A stretch of DNA of 64,000 bases from Erythrobacter sp. SG61-1L (lineage in GTDB: Bacteria; Pseudomonadota; Alphaproteobacteria; Sphingomonadales; Sphingomonadaceae), in contig NZ_JXQC01000003.1 of the NCBI RefSeq assembly GCF_001305965.1, positions 434,001 through 498,000 on the forward strand, read 5' to 3'. The translations under genes were made by a program, and so were the position numbers. How positions within the stretch are numbered: position 1 is the first letter of the stretch; every line of letters begins with the position of its first letter. The notes below the pieces were generated by a model, which did not search any database, had not been told where the DNA came from, and saw only the letters and a program-made list of their open reading frames with translations. This document shows, one piece after another, positions 43,731-52,450 of the stretch.

Positions 43731-45323
43731 TTGACTGCTTCGCTTTCCTTCCCCCTCGACCGCCAGGGCATTGCCACGTCCGCGACCATCCACGCGAACC
43801 TCGGTACGGCTCCTCTGGTTGAGCATGCCGTGCGCAATGGCGAAGGGCGCATCGCCGCCCATGGCCCGCTGGTGGTGGAAACCGGCCAACACACCGGCCG
43901 TTCCGCGAAGGACAAGTTTATCGTCCGCGACGGCGTGACCGAACACACCGTGTGGTGGGGCAAGACCAATGTCGAAATGAGCCAGGAACATTTCGCCGCG
44001 CTGAAGGAAGATTTCTTCAAGGCGCTGGGCGAAAAGAACCAGCTCTATGTAGCCGATCTGTTCGGCGGTTCGCAGATCGATCACCGCGTGAACGTGCGCG
44101 TGATCAATGAACTGGCATGGCACAATCTGTTCATCCGCACTCTGCTGGTGCGCCCCGAAGCTTCCGATCTCGATGGCTTCGTTCCCGAATACACCATCAT
44201 CGACCTGCCCAGCTTCGTTGCCGATCCGGTGCGCCATGGCTGCCGCAGCGAGACGGTGATCGCGGTCAACCTGTCGGAAAAGCTGATCCTTATCGGCGGC
44301 ACCAAATATGCCGGTGAAATGAAGAAGAGCGTGTTCGGCATTCTCAACTTCCTGCTGCCGGCCAAGGGCGTGATGCCGATGCATTGTTCGGCCAATATTG
44401 GCGCGGACGGCAAGACGGCGGTGTTCTTCGGCCTGTCCGGCACCGGCAAGACCACGCTTTCGGCCGATGCCAGCCGCACGCTGATCGGCGATGACGAACA
44501 TGGCTGGTCGGACACGGCGGTCTTCAACTTCGAAGGCGGTTGCTACGCCAAGATGATCCGCCTGTCGGAAGAGGCAGAGCCGGAGATCTACGCCACCAGC
44601 CGCATGTTCGGCACCGTGCTTGAAAACGTGGTGATGGACGAGGCGACCCGCGAACTCGATTTCGACGACAATTCGCTCGCCGAAAACAGCCGCGGTGCCT
44701 ATCCGATCGACTTCATTCCGAATGCTTCGGAAGAAAACCTCGGCCCGGTTCCGTCGAACGTGATCATGCTCACTGCCGATGCCTTCGGCGTGCTGCCCCC
44801 GATCTCGCGCCTCACGCCGGATCAGGCCATGTATCACTTCCTGTCGGGCTACACCGCCAAGGTGGCTGGCACGGAAATCGGCGTGACCGAACCGGAAGCG
44901 ACGTTCTCCACCTGCTTCGGCGCGCCCTTCATGCCGCGTCACCCCAGCGTCTACGGCAACCTGCTGAAGGAACGCATCGCCAAGGGCGGCGTGTCCTGCT
45001 GGCTGGTCAACACCGGCTGGACCGGCGGCAAGTACGGCGTTGGCCGGCGCATGCCGATCAAGGAAACCCGTGCGCTGCTGAATGCCGCGCTCGACGGTTC
45101 GCTGAACAATGCCGAGTTCCGCAAGGATCCCAACTTCGGCTTCGATGTGCCGGTGGCCGTGCCGGGGGTCGATACTTCGATCCTCGATCCGCGTTCCACC
45201 TGGGCGGATAAGGACGAGTATGACGCGACTGCCGCGAAGCTCGTCCAGCTCTTTGTTGACAATTTCGAGCAATTTGCCGACCATGTCGACGAGAGCGTGA
45301 AGCAGGCTGCGCCCGTAGCGTAA
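43731..45323 (+). CDS. pckA: Phosphoenolpyruvate carboxykinase (ATP)
   Basis: A 530-residue gluconeogenic enzyme making PEP from oxaloacetate with ATP. Signatures: [20 protein letters not shown], the P-loop [20 protein letters not shown] (kinase-1a motif), the acidic motif IGDDEHGW, and [19 protein letters not shown]. No ATG precedes the conserved N terminus; TTG at 43731 with GGAG six bases before it gives (M)[12 protein letters not shown]. It is transcribed away from chvI and ends at an intrinsic terminator. Confidence 0.96.
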   Translation: MTASLSFPLDRQGIATSATIHANLGTAPLVEHAVRNGEGRIAAHGPLVVETGQHTGRSAKDKFIVRDGVTEHTVWWGKTNVEMSQEHFAALKEDFFKALGEKNQLYVADLFGGSQIDHRVNVRVINELAWHNLFIRTLLVRPEASDLDGFVPEYTIIDLPSFVADPVRHGCRSETVIAVNLSEKLILIGGTKYAGEMKKSVFGILNFLLPAKGVMPMHCSANIGADGKTAVFFGLSGTGKTTLSADASRTLIGDDEHGWSDTAVFNFEGGCYAKMIRLSEEAEPEIYATSRMFGTVLENVVMDEATRELDFDDNSLAENSRGAYPIDFIPNASEENLGPVPSNVIMLTADAFGVLPPISRLTPDQAMYHFLSGYTAKVAGTEIGVTEPEATFSTCFGAPFMPRHPSVYGNLLKERIAKGGVSCWLVNTGWTGGKYGVGRRMPIKETRALLNAALDGSLNNAEFRKDPNFGFDVPVAVPGVDTSILDPRSTWADKDEYDATAAKLVQLFVDNFEQFADHVDESVKQAAPVA

Positions 45324-45358
45324 GGCGCGCCAGCTCCGCACACGAGTTGGAGAGGAGG

Positions 45359-45387
45359 AAAAGGGGGTTCCGCAAGGGCCCCCTTTT
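45359..45387 (+). terminator. Intrinsic terminator of pckA
   Basis: AAAAGGGGG and CCCCCTTTT form a 9-bp stem with an 11-base loop, followed by CTGATT. It lies 35 bases past the pckA stop. Confidence 0.85.
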
Positions 45388-45521
45388 CTGATTCCTGCTT
45401 CCAGGCCCTTCATTTCCGGCGCTTTTACGACTGGAAGAATTTAGGCTTGCGCCGCTGCGTGGGGGGCGCATCATGGACGTGGAAGTGAGCCAGTCCACCA
45501 GCCAGCCCGGGAGTACACGGC

Positions 45522-45845
45522 ATGAGCGTATTCGATTCCATCCTGAAGAGCATTGCGGGTTCGCCTGACGATGTGGCCAATCTGGCCGCCAAGGTAGGCA
45601 TTGATCCGGCAATGGCGGAAAAGGCGATTGCTGCATTGGGCCATGCCCATCAGCTTGAAGGCGATACGGTGGAAGCCGCCGCCGCGAAGACGGGCCTGCC
45701 CACCGGCACGCTCAAGCAGATCGTGGACCAGATCGGCGGCGAGGGATCGCTGATGGAATTCGCCAACATCCTCGACCGGGATGGCGACGGCAATCCGCTC
45801 GACGATATTGCTGGCATGGCCAAGGGGCTGTTCGGCAAGAGCTGA
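45522..45845 (+). CDS. Small YidB/DUF937-like protein with EF-hand-like loop
   Basis: A 107-residue helical protein. Residues 1-45 (MSVFDSILKSIAGSPDDVAN, IDPAMAEKAIAALG) look like the YidB/DUF937 helical repeat, whose function is unknown. LDRDGDGNPLDDIAG near residue 84 fits a DxDxDG EF-hand loop and could bind calcium. It is monocistronic, between pckA and the convergent diguanylate cyclase gene. I cannot assign a function. Confidence 0.75.
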   Translation: MSVFDSILKSIAGSPDDVANLAAKVGIDPAMAEKAIAALGHAHQLEGDTVEAAAAKTGLPTGTLKQIVDQIGGEGSLMEFANILDRDGDGNPLDDIAGMAKGLFGKS

Positions 45846-46034
45846 GCCATGGCGGGGGCATTGCCCCTCGCCCTGCAAAACGGATAGCATTCTAACAAAT
45901 AGAATTGGATGAAGAGCTTCCGATTCTATATGATGCTCTGTGCGCATGCCCGATGCTGCCCGGATTACGGGCTGCAAGCGGGTTCCTGAATCCGGTCCTC
46001 CAAGGGGGCTGCCTTCACGGCAGGCGAGGATCGG

Positions 46035-47075
46035 TCAGGCCGCCTTTCGGGGCGGCAGCGGGCCGGGCTTTTCGGAAGAGGGGTTCGGCCCGCCATCGCT
46101 TCGCGGAGTCTGCCGGAATTCCTGGCCCAGCGCGGCAACGGCCTGCGCCATGGTGGGCGTGGACATCCAGCGCCCTTCCGATGCGAAATCCTCGCCGCGC
46201 AGGCGGGCGGTTGCCACGGTCAGGGCGGCGCCGCTCTGCTTGGCTTCGTACATCAGCTCGTCCGCCAGCCGCAATTCGCGGTCGATAGAGCGTCGGCCCG
46301 GTGCCAGGATCAGCGCGCCGACGCTGCAGCGCAGGCCATCGGCAAATTCATTGGTGGCAGTGTTCATCGCCAGATGCAGGCGGTTGGCCACGGTCAGGCC
46401 TGCCTGTGCATCGCGCACGGCCATATAGACGAGGAATTCGTCCCCGCCGATGCGGGCGAAGATGTCATCCTTGCGGATTGCGCTGCGCACATGTTTGGAA
46501 AAGGCCTGCAGGCTGGCATCGCCGCGGGCGTGGCCATGCATGTCGTTCAGAGCCTTCAGCCCGTCCAGATCGGCATAGGCGAGCACATGCCAGCCGCTGG
46601 TTTCCTCTATCGCGCCGGCCATTTCGAAAAAGGCCTTGCGGTTCAGCGCGCCCGTCAGCGGATCGGTGCGCGCAAGCCGCCATTCCACTTCGCAAGTGTG
46701 CCTTGCATGAGTGAGCAGGGCGATGATCGCCACAACCGGGGGAATGCGCAGGATGATGTCCAGCGGGGTAATCTGCCCGTGATAGGGATAGATCCCGTCA
46801 CTGTTCACCCAGCCACTGGCGATCACGCAGCCGGCGAAAGTAGCCAGCGCCTGACGCCAGCCGATGGACCAGGCAGCCACGCCGATGAAGGTCATGTAAA
46901 GCGGGCCGACCCAGATGTCCTTGCCCGTCGCATAGTCTATCAGGGTAGTCAGCAGGACGCCGAGAGTCACGATGACCCACGCCTGTTTCGGCGTAACGCG
47001 AAACGCTGGACTGCGCCGCTCCGAAAAGCCCGAGTCCACCTTCGCACGCTGGTCTACCGCGTGTTTCCTGCCCAT
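46035..47075 (-). CDS. Membrane-associated GGDEF-domain protein (diguanylate cyclase)
   Basis: A 346-residue protein. The N-terminal region holds about four membrane helices (residues 31-130: AWVIVTLGVLLTTLIDY, MTFIGVAAWSIGW, LRIPPVVAIIALLTHA). The GGDEF domain starts ARTDPLTGALNRKAFFEMAG and contains the intact catalytic motif ARIGGDEFLVYMAV, so it should make cyclic di-GMP. No EAL domain is attached. The ATG at 47075 has a weak ribosome-binding site; a TTG at 47081 is possible. The last 45 residues are low-complexity. Confidence 0.87.
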   Translation of the reverse strand: MGRKHAVDQRAKVDSGFSERRSPAFRVTPKQAWVIVTLGVLLTTLIDYATGKDIWVGPLYMTFIGVAAWSIGWRQALATFAGCVIASGWVNSDGIYPYHGQITPLDIILRIPPVVAIIALLTHARHTCEVEWRLARTDPLTGALNRKAFFEMAGAIEETSGWHVLAYADLDGLKALNDMHGHARGDASLQAFSKHVRSAIRKDDIFARIGGDEFLVYMAVRDAQAGLTVANRLHLAMNTATNEFADGLRCSVGALILAPGRRSIDRELRLADELMYEAKQSGAALTVATARLRGEDFASEGRWMSTPTMAQAVAALGQEFRQTPRSDGGPNPSSEKPGPLPPRKAA

Positions 47076-47124
47076 CGGCAAGCGTGTAGCCGAGTATCCC
47101 TAACACCCCGTTAAAGGGTGCGTG

Positions 47125-47162
47125 GGAAAGGGCGCTTTTCCACAGGATTCGGCGCCCTTTCC
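47125..47162. terminator. Strong hairpin between aminotransferase and GGDEF genes
   Basis: Perfect 11-bp arms GGAAAGGGCGC and GCGCCCTTTCC with a 16-base loop. It sits between two minus-strand genes and has no clear T-run, so it may be a Rho-dependent or processed terminator for the aminotransferase. Confidence 0.5.
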
Positions 47163-47194
47163 GTAGGGGCATGTGCGCCCCCGAACCGCTTGTT

Positions 47195-48331
47195 TCAGGA
47201 CGGAAAAACCTGATCGAAAGCTGTTTCCAGACGGGCCAGGCTGGCCGGTACATCTTTCAGCTTGTCCAGCCCGAACAGGCCGATGCGGAAACTCTTGTAG
47301 TCCGGCCCTTCGTCCACCATCAGCGGCACGCCAGCGGCGATCTGGAGGCCAAGGGCGGCGAACTTCTTGCCGGTCTGCAGTTCCGGATCGTCGGTATAGC
47401 AGACCACCACGCCCGGCGCGCCGAAGCCTTCGGCCGCCACGGACTTGATGCCGCGCGCGGCGAACATCTCGCGCACCTTGTTGCCCTGTTCCCACTGGGC
47501 GGCGCAAAGCTTGTCGAAACCGATCTTCTTGGTCTCCAGCATGGCATCGCGGAATACGCGCAGCGCGTCGGTGGGCATGGTGGCGTGATAGGCATGGCCG
47601 CCGTTCACATAGGCTTCCATGATCGTGTTCCACTTGCCCAGATCGGCGGCAAAGCTGGTGGACTTGGTCTCGCGGCAGCGTTCCAGCGCCACGTCGCGCA
47701 TCATCACCAGACCGGCCGAGGGCGGGGCGGACCAGCCCTTTTGCGGGGCGGAAATCAGCACGTCCACGCCGGTGGCTTCCATATCCACCCAGGCACAGCC
47801 CGATGCGACGCAATCCAGCACGAACAGCCCGCCCACGGAATGGACTGCATCGGCCAGTGCGCCGATATAATCTTCCGGCAGGATGATGCCCGATGCGGTT
47901 TCCACATGGGGCGCGAACAGCACGGCGGGCTTTTCCGCCTTGATGGCGGCCACCGCTTCCTCGATCGGCACGGGGGCGAAGGGCGCATCGGCCCCGCCAT
48001 TGCCGGTGCGGCGGGCCTTCAGCACGATTTCTTCCGCAGGGATCGAACCGGCTTCGAAAATCTGGGTCCAGCGATAGGAGAAGAACCCGTTGCGGATCAC
48101 CATCACCTTCTGATCGGTGGCGAACTGGCGGGCGACCGCTTCCATCCCGTAAGTGCCGCCGCCCGGCACCACCACGGCGCGCTTGGCGTGATAGACTTCG
48201 CACAGCGTATCGTGGATGTCGCGCATCACGCCCTGGAAGGCCTGGCTCATGTGGTTGAGCGAACGGTCGGTGAACACCACCGAGAATTCGAGCAGGCCAT
48301 CAGGATCAATTTCAGGGCGCAAACCGGGCAT
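47195..48331 (-). CDS. Class V aminotransferase (alanine-glyoxylate / serine-pyruvate type)
   Basis: A 378-residue PLP-dependent enzyme of the class V group. Features: VVFTDRSLNHMSQAFQGVMR, AVVVPGGGTYGMEAVARQFA, the substrate-binding FAPHVETASGIILPEDY, VLDCVASGCAWVDMEATGVD, and the PLP-binding Lys near residue 197 in ISAPQKGWSAPPSAGLV. Fits alanine-glyoxylate, serine-pyruvate or related transaminases; the exact substrate is not decided. No adjacent genes clarify the pathway. The start ATG at 48331 gives the standard N terminus. Confidence 0.9.
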   Translation of the reverse strand: MPGLRPEIDPDGLLEFSVVFTDRSLNHMSQAFQGVMRDIHDTLCEVYHAKRAVVVPGGGTYGMEAVARQFATDQKVMVIRNGFFSYRWTQIFEAGSIPAEEIVLKARRTGNGGADAPFAPVPIEEAVAAIKAEKPAVLFAPHVETASGIILPEDYIGALADAVHSVGGLFVLDCVASGCAWVDMEATGVDVLISAPQKGWSAPPSAGLVMMRDVALERCRETKSTSFAADLGKWNTIMEAYVNGGHAYHATMPTDALRVFRDAMLETKKIGFDKLCAAQWEQGNKVREMFAARGIKSVAAEGFGAPGVVVCYTDDPELQTGKKFAALGLQIAAGVPLMVDEGPDYKSFRIGLFGLDKLKDVPASLARLETAFDQVFPS

Positions 48332-48447
48332 GTGTCTCTCCTTTTGTCGCGAGGGCCTTTTTCATGTTTCGGCGCGCTAGGCAAATGGGAGTTGGTATTG
48401 GGGAGGGGGCTTTCGGGAACTGTCCGACCCAGCCTTCCTACCCCCGC

Positions 48448-48553
48448 CCATCCTGAGCCTGTCGAAGGACACGCGCTGAGTTTTGAGCTGGGTGCCCTGT
48501 ATGGGTCCGGCTGGGCAAATGTTCCGCGCGTCCTTCGACAAGCTCAGGATGAG
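48448..48553. repeat. Palindromic repeat family C, inverted pair
   Basis: CATCCTGAGCCTGTCGAAGG at 48449 is followed by an inverted relative containing CCTTCGACAAGCTCAGGATG ending near 48551, enclosing about 55 bases. A matching pair lies at 63804-63931 in this window. Confidence 0.8.
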
Positions 48554-48570
48554 CGGGTGTGGGCTTAATT

Positions 48571-48640
48571 CGTCATTCCCGCGAAAGCGGGAACCCAGTT
48601 CAACCGTTGCCGCTGGATCCCCGCCTTCGCGGGGATGACG
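48571..48640. repeat. Palindromic repeat family B copy 1
   Basis: CGTCATTCCCGCG ... CGCGGGGATGACG, with inner GCTGGATCCCCGCC. A close copy lies at 49324-49393; both are inverted repeats of about 70 bp. Confidence 0.85.
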
Positions 48641-48747
48641 AAGGGTAGGGTTGTAGTCGGGCGCAGGCAAAGAACCCCATCCGGCGGCAAACCCGGACCT
48701 TACCGCCATCGCAGAGCAAACAAACCAATCGCGCGGCCGGCACGGCG

Positions 48748-49098
48748 TCAGGAATGGCGCGTGCAGGAGGCGGGCGGAAGGATAGCGAAGGGCCGGGGGC
48801 ATCCACCATGCACCTGGCTCAACCCGATCGGTGACCGGCCGGAAAAGGCGCCCGCGGGCTCGCAGCCGGGCATCCCTTTCTCGCGGGTGATGATCCCGCG
48901 CCACTGGCGGTTCTGCGTGCACGCCCCGGATGGCCTGCCCGCAAGAGGGGGCAGGATCGGGGGCGGCCGGTGAAATCCGCGCATCCGGTAACCGCATCTG
49001 GCGCAGGCGGCTTTGCCAAGGGGTAACGCCCCCAACAGACACACACCCGCACCGGCCGCGTTGTTCAAAGCGAACAAGGGAGGAAAGGCAGTCGACAT
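48748..49098 (-). CDS. Possible hypothetical protein behind an orphan promoter
   Basis: An unrecognised 116-residue frame. It starts at an ATG with a strong ribosome-binding site (GGAGGG, four bases upstream) and has a plausible promoter 54 bases further upstream, but the protein has no known domain. It is Gly/Pro/Arg-rich and holds several Cys, including CARCGYRMRG, which could suggest a metal-binding motif. Between two repeat elements; it may instead be a decayed gene remnant. Confidence 0.3.
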   Translation of the reverse strand: MSTAFPPLFALNNAAGAGVCLLGALPLGKAACARCGYRMRGFHRPPPILPPLAGRPSGACTQNRQWRGIITREKGMPGCEPAGAFSGRSPIGLSQVHGGCPRPFAILPPASCTRHS

Positions 49099-49150
49099 GC
49101 CGCCCTCCGGATTGGAGGCTTGCAGCGTGCTATTGCTGCAAGGTGCGGGG

Positions 49151-49179
49151 CATATAACCGAAACGGTTCGTGATGTCAA
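49151..49179 (-). promoter_or_regulatory. Sigma-70-like promoter with palindrome in the spacer
   Basis: On the minus strand TTGACA and TATATG are separated by exactly 17 bases. The spacer holds AACCG-TTT-CGGTT (49156-49168), a likely operator. A leader hairpin (CTTGCAGC / GCTGCAAG, 49119-49142) and then GGAGGG-ATG follow. Confidence 0.55.
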
Positions 49180-49213
49180 TTGAAAACACCGAATGCACCC
49201 ATTGCACTTCACA

Positions 49214-49292
49214 TGTCACCCCGGATTTATTCCGGGGTCCAGCTTTCTGGCGGGAAGAAGAAGCTGGATCCCGGAACAGGTCCGGGATGACC
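49214..49292. repeat. Palindromic repeat, family D
   Basis: GTCACCCCGGATTTATTCCG at the left is partly complementary to a right end with GGATCCCGG...CCGGGATGACC; central AGCTT/AAGCT halves mirror each other. One copy in this window. Confidence 0.65.
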
Positions 49293-49323
49293 AAGGCGGC
49301 AGGGGCTGAACCCAACCCACACT

Positions 49324-49393
49324 CGTCATTCCCGCGCAGGCGGGGATCCAATTCGGCGGTTGCTGCTGGATCCCCGCCTGCGCGGGGATGACG
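49324..49393. repeat. Palindromic repeat family B copy 2
   Basis: CGTCATTCCCGCGCAGGCGG at 49324 mirrors CCGCCTGCGCGGGGATGACG ending at 49393, closely matching copy 1 at 48571. Confidence 0.85.
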
Positions 49394-49440
49394 AAACAGG
49401 AAGCAGCCTAAGGCTCGCGGCCTCCGCCTGAAACCGCCGC

Positions 49441-51288
49441 TTAGCCCTTGGCGCTTTCCACATAGCGGGCGACGTTCTTGGCCAGCACGTCCAGCGGCAC
49501 ATTGCCGCCTTTCACCACGGCATCGTCAAAGTCCCGCAAGTCGAAGCGGTTGCCCAGTGCCGATTGTGCAAGGCCGCGCTGACGCACGATTTCGGTGTGG
49601 CCAACCTTGTATCCGCAGGCCTGGCCCGGCCAGCTGCAATAGCGGTCCACTTCGCTGGCTACTTCCTGCGGATTGTCGCCATTGCGTTCCACGAAGAAGG
49701 CCACGCCCTGTTCGCGGGTCCAGCGTTTGTGGTGCAGGCCGGTATCCACCACCAGGCGGCAGGCGCGGAAGGCCTGATCCTGCAGATAGCCCAGCCGCCA
49801 TGCGGGATGATCGGCATAGGCGCCCAGTTCGTCCGCCAGTTGTTCGGCATAAAGCGCCCAGCCTTCCGAATAGGCATTGAAGGCAAGGCGGGAACGGATC
49901 AGCGGCATCTGGTTGGCATATTCGCCCTGCCACACATGGCCGGGGATCGTTTCGTGATGCACCAGCGTGGGCAGAGTATATTCGCGGTGCAGATCGGTGG
50001 TCAGCAGGTTGATCCACATCTTGCCGGGGATGGTCCCGTCAATGGAGCCGGAACCGCCATAGGCCGTGGGCGCGCCGGGTTCTTCGGACAGGGGCAGGCG
50101 GCGCACTTCCAGATTGGCGCGCACCTGCGTGCGGAAGGCGCGCGGCATCTGCGCCCTGATCCAGTCTATCCGCTGCTGGATGAAGGCCATGATTTCCGCC
50201 CGGCCGGGGTCGCCTTCCGCAAACTGGAAGCGCTTGTCTTCGCCCAGTTCGCGCATGCGCTGGCCGACGGAACCGTCCTTATAGCCGATGTCCCGCAGGA
50301 TGGCGTCCATCCGGCCGTGGATCTCGGCAAGCTGGGTCAGGCCCATTTCGTGGATTTCATCCGGCCCCAGCGTAGTGGTGGTGCTGGCCTTCAGTGCCCA
50401 GCGATACCATTCCTCCCCATCGGGCCGCGCCCACATACCGGCATCGTTATTGGCCTGATAGCGCTGCAGGCGCAGTTCGGCGAGCTGGCGTTCCAGCGCG
50501 GGCACCACCTTGCCGGTGGCGATACGGCTGGCGGCATTTTCCCAGTCGCCGGGAATATCCTTCGTGCGCGCGGTCAGCGACGTGACCAGCCCGCCGCCCA
50601 GCCTTGCATCGGCGAGCGAACTTTCCATCTGGGCAATTGCCTTGTCGAGCAGGAAGGCGGGCGGGATCACGCCCAGCCGCGTGGCGGCCTGCATCCGCTC
50701 CGTCTCGCCATCCAGCATCGCGGGATAGGCTTCAAGACGGGCGATATAGGCTTCCGCATCCGCCTTATCGCGCACGGGATGATCGGAATCGAGGAAGCGC
50801 GGCACGTCCAGATAGGCGCCGACATTCTGGATCACCACGTAAGGTGCATTGCGCCAGCCGCCGGTGGCCACATCGCCATAGGGCAGGGCAAAGCCTTCCA
50901 GCGCAGTGGCATAGGCGCTTTCGACCACTTCGAGGCTGGTCAGCGTGGCTGCATCCAGGCCCGTCTTGTCGAAGGCGCGGACCTTTGCCAGCCCATCTTT
51001 CAGATTGCCCGCATAATGGACCATGCCTTCAAGCGAGGTGTCCGCCATGCGCGATCGCAGATAGGCCTTCGCGCCCGTGTCGATGCCAAGGCCGGTGGCG
51101 GTGCCGGGTTCCAGTTCGATCAGATCCCAGGCGATTTCGTCCAGCAGGGCAGTTGCCGTTTGCGGCGGTGGCGCGCTGGAAAGGCCTGCCTTGTCCATGC
51201 AGCCCGCAAGGGCGAGGGAGGAGATGCCCGCGCCCAGCCCGGCAAGGGTCTGGCGGCGGGTTAGTTTCATCTGAACCGGGTTTTGCAT
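49441..51288 (-). CDS. DUF885 family lipoprotein (putative metallopeptidase)
   Basis: A 615-residue exported protein of the DUF885 family. A twin-Arg-type signal with lipobox is visible (LTRRQTLAGLGAGISSLALA then GC), so it is probably an outer- or inner-membrane lipoprotein. The putative metal site VHHETIPGH lies near residue 440, and the C-terminal helix region includes AYSEGWALYAEQLADELG with a second conserved Glu. The HExxH-like arrangement suggests zinc peptidase activity, which is not demonstrated for the family. Start ATG at 51288, with MKLTRRQ at 51270 as a shorter alternative. It stands alone. Confidence 0.88.
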   Translation of the reverse strand: MQNPVQMKLTRRQTLAGLGAGISSLALAGCMDKAGLSSAPPPQTATALLDEIAWDLIELEPGTATGLGIDTGAKAYLRSRMADTSLEGMVHYAGNLKDGLAKVRAFDKTGLDAATLTSLEVVESAYATALEGFALPYGDVATGGWRNAPYVVIQNVGAYLDVPRFLDSDHPVRDKADAEAYIARLEAYPAMLDGETERMQAATRLGVIPPAFLLDKAIAQMESSLADARLGGGLVTSLTARTKDIPGDWENAASRIATGKVVPALERQLAELRLQRYQANNDAGMWARPDGEEWYRWALKASTTTTLGPDEIHEMGLTQLAEIHGRMDAILRDIGYKDGSVGQRMRELGEDKRFQFAEGDPGRAEIMAFIQQRIDWIRAQMPRAFRTQVRANLEVRRLPLSEEPGAPTAYGGSGSIDGTIPGKMWINLLTTDLHREYTLPTLVHHETIPGHVWQGEYANQMPLIRSRLAFNAYSEGWALYAEQLADELGAYADHPAWRLGYLQDQAFRACRLVVDTGLHHKRWTREQGVAFFVERNGDNPQEVASEVDRYCSWPGQACGYKVGHTEIVRQRGLAQSALGNRFDLRDFDDAVVKGGNVPLDVLAKNVARYVESAKG

Positions 51289-51367
51289 GGGCGGTGTGTG
51301 GAATGAACCGCCAGCCCTGTCAAATGGCGTGCTTTGCAGCGCCGTTCTGGGCCGCTAGGGGAGGGGA

Positions 51368-51574
51368 ATGGACACCGTGCTTTCCATCCTGATGCTCGCC
51401 TCTCTTGCCATGCTGGTCGGTGCCTTCGTGCTGTGGCGCAAGGGCGGCCAGATCAAGCAGGTGGCACTGATGGTGCTGCTGGCCTTCGTGATGATCGGCA
51501 ATGTGCTGATCTGGACCATTCCTGACGAAAGCGGCAAGGCGCCGGCCCAGAAGGCCGACGCGCTCGCCAAGTAG
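51368..51574 (+). CDS. Small two-helix membrane protein
   Basis: A 68-residue protein with two membrane segments (about 4-22 LSILMLASLAMLVGAFVLW and 33-52) separated by RKGGQIKQ, and a polar tail with KAPAQKADALAK. GAGGGG lies right before the ATG at 51368. No family known to me. Divergent from the DUF885 lipoprotein and followed by a repeat element. Confidence 0.7.
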   Translation: MDTVLSILMLASLAMLVGAFVLWRKGGQIKQVALMVLLAFVMIGNVLIWTIPDESGKAPAQKADALAK

Positions 51575-51591
51575 GTCAGGCTAAATCACTT

Positions 51592-51685
51592 CGTCATTGC
51601 GAGCGACCGAAGGTCGCGCGGCAATCCAGGGTGGTGCGTGCCGTGCCCTGGATTGCTTCTTTAGCTTCGCTTCCTCGCAATGACG
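51592..51685. repeat. Intergenic palindromic repeat, family A copy 2
   Basis: Begins CGTCATTGCGAG and ends CTCGCAATGACG, exact reverse complements, with CAATCCAGG / CCTGGATTG inside. Same family as at 23797, 54392 and 55929. Confidence 0.85.
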
Positions 51686-51708
51686 ATGGAAGCAGGGCGT
51701 TGTGCCCT

Positions 51709-52380
51709 TCAGTCCGGAATCCGCCAGCTCACCGAGCCGGACCAGGTTCCGACGATCTTTTCGCCATTGGCATTGCTGGCCGGATCGAACCGGGCGCGGC
51801 GCGAGACATTTTTGCAGGTCGCCTCGTCCAGCCCGGCAAAGCCGCTGCTGCCGGTGATTTCGCAGCTCTGCACCTTGCCCGAACTGCTGATGACCACGCG
51901 ATATTTCGTGGTGCCGGTGTGGCCCAGCCGCAGGTCGCGCGCCGGATAATCCGCCGTCGTCACCCAGCCGGAGCGGTCATTGGCGGGGCTGGGGTTCTTC
52001 GGCGTGAAGAGCGGCGTAGGTGTCGGGGTTACCGGAACGGTCGGCGCGATGGTGGGCCGGGGTATCGGATCGAGCACCACTCCAGTCGATGTCGGGAAGG
52101 GCTGCGTCTCGACCTGCACGTCAGTGTTCTGTCTGGTGTCGAGCGGCGGGTTGACCGTGGTGATCGTGCTGGAAGGCGTCGCACTGGGCGTTTCTGTGGG
52201 CGGCGGTGGCGGTGTTTCCGTCGGAAAATCGGTCAGGATCAAGTGACCCTCATCCTCCTTCGGCACGAATTTCGCGGCCAGCCCGTAAATCAATACGGCT
52301 CCGAGAGCCGCGTGGACGATCGCCACCGTGGCGATCGAAGTGGCTTTGCTGGCGCCACTCTGACGGTCGACATAGGCCAT
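51709..52380 (-). CDS. tonB: TonB energy transducer
   Basis: A 223-residue TonB-type protein. A membrane helix (residues 15-35, TSIATVAIVHAALGAVLIYG) is followed by a Pro-rich linker (FPTETPPPPPTETPSATPSS, then PTPTPLFTPK) that spans the periplasm, and a C-terminal domain with PARDLRLGHTGTTKYRVVIS and GFAGLDEATCKNVSRRARFD. It links ExbB/ExbD proton flow to outer-membrane receptors such as the one at the window start. No exbBD adjoins it. The ATG at 52380 is preceded by AGGAGAG. A Zur-like site lies about 70 bases upstream. Confidence 0.92.
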   Translation of the reverse strand: MAYVDRQSGASKATSIATVAIVHAALGAVLIYGLAAKFVPKEDEGHLILTDFPTETPPPPPTETPSATPSSTITTVNPPLDTRQNTDVQVETQPFPTSTGVVLDPIPRPTIAPTVPVTPTPTPLFTPKNPSPANDRSGWVTTADYPARDLRLGHTGTTKYRVVISSSGKVQSCEITGSSGFAGLDEATCKNVSRRARFDPASNANGEKIVGTWSGSVSWRIPD

Positions 52381-52450
52381 TGCATGCTCTCCTTTGTTTC
52401 GGCCGCCCATTATGTTCTGGGTGCTCAGGAAAGCGGGCGACCGCTTTTGA

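Larger units (their letters stand above)
48332..49440. other. 1.1-kb intergenic region rich in palindromic repeats
   Basis: This stretch between two minus-strand genes contains three repeat families (four elements, listed separately), a promoter-like site and one weak open reading frame. No protein family is recognisable in either strand, and a long open frame through the repeats looks spurious. It could be the scar of a lost gene or a small RNA locus. Confidence 0.6.

Noticed and set aside
48930-49010. Resemblance to a cobalamin riboswitch (GGTGAAATCC followed by CCGCA...CTGG)
   Set aside because: The order of conserved boxes is wrong, the B12-box is missing, and no B12 gene follows.
48377-49042. 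221-codon minus-strand open frame in the repeat island
   Set aside because: Much of the predicted sequence is translated repeat DNA, and it has no start-site support.
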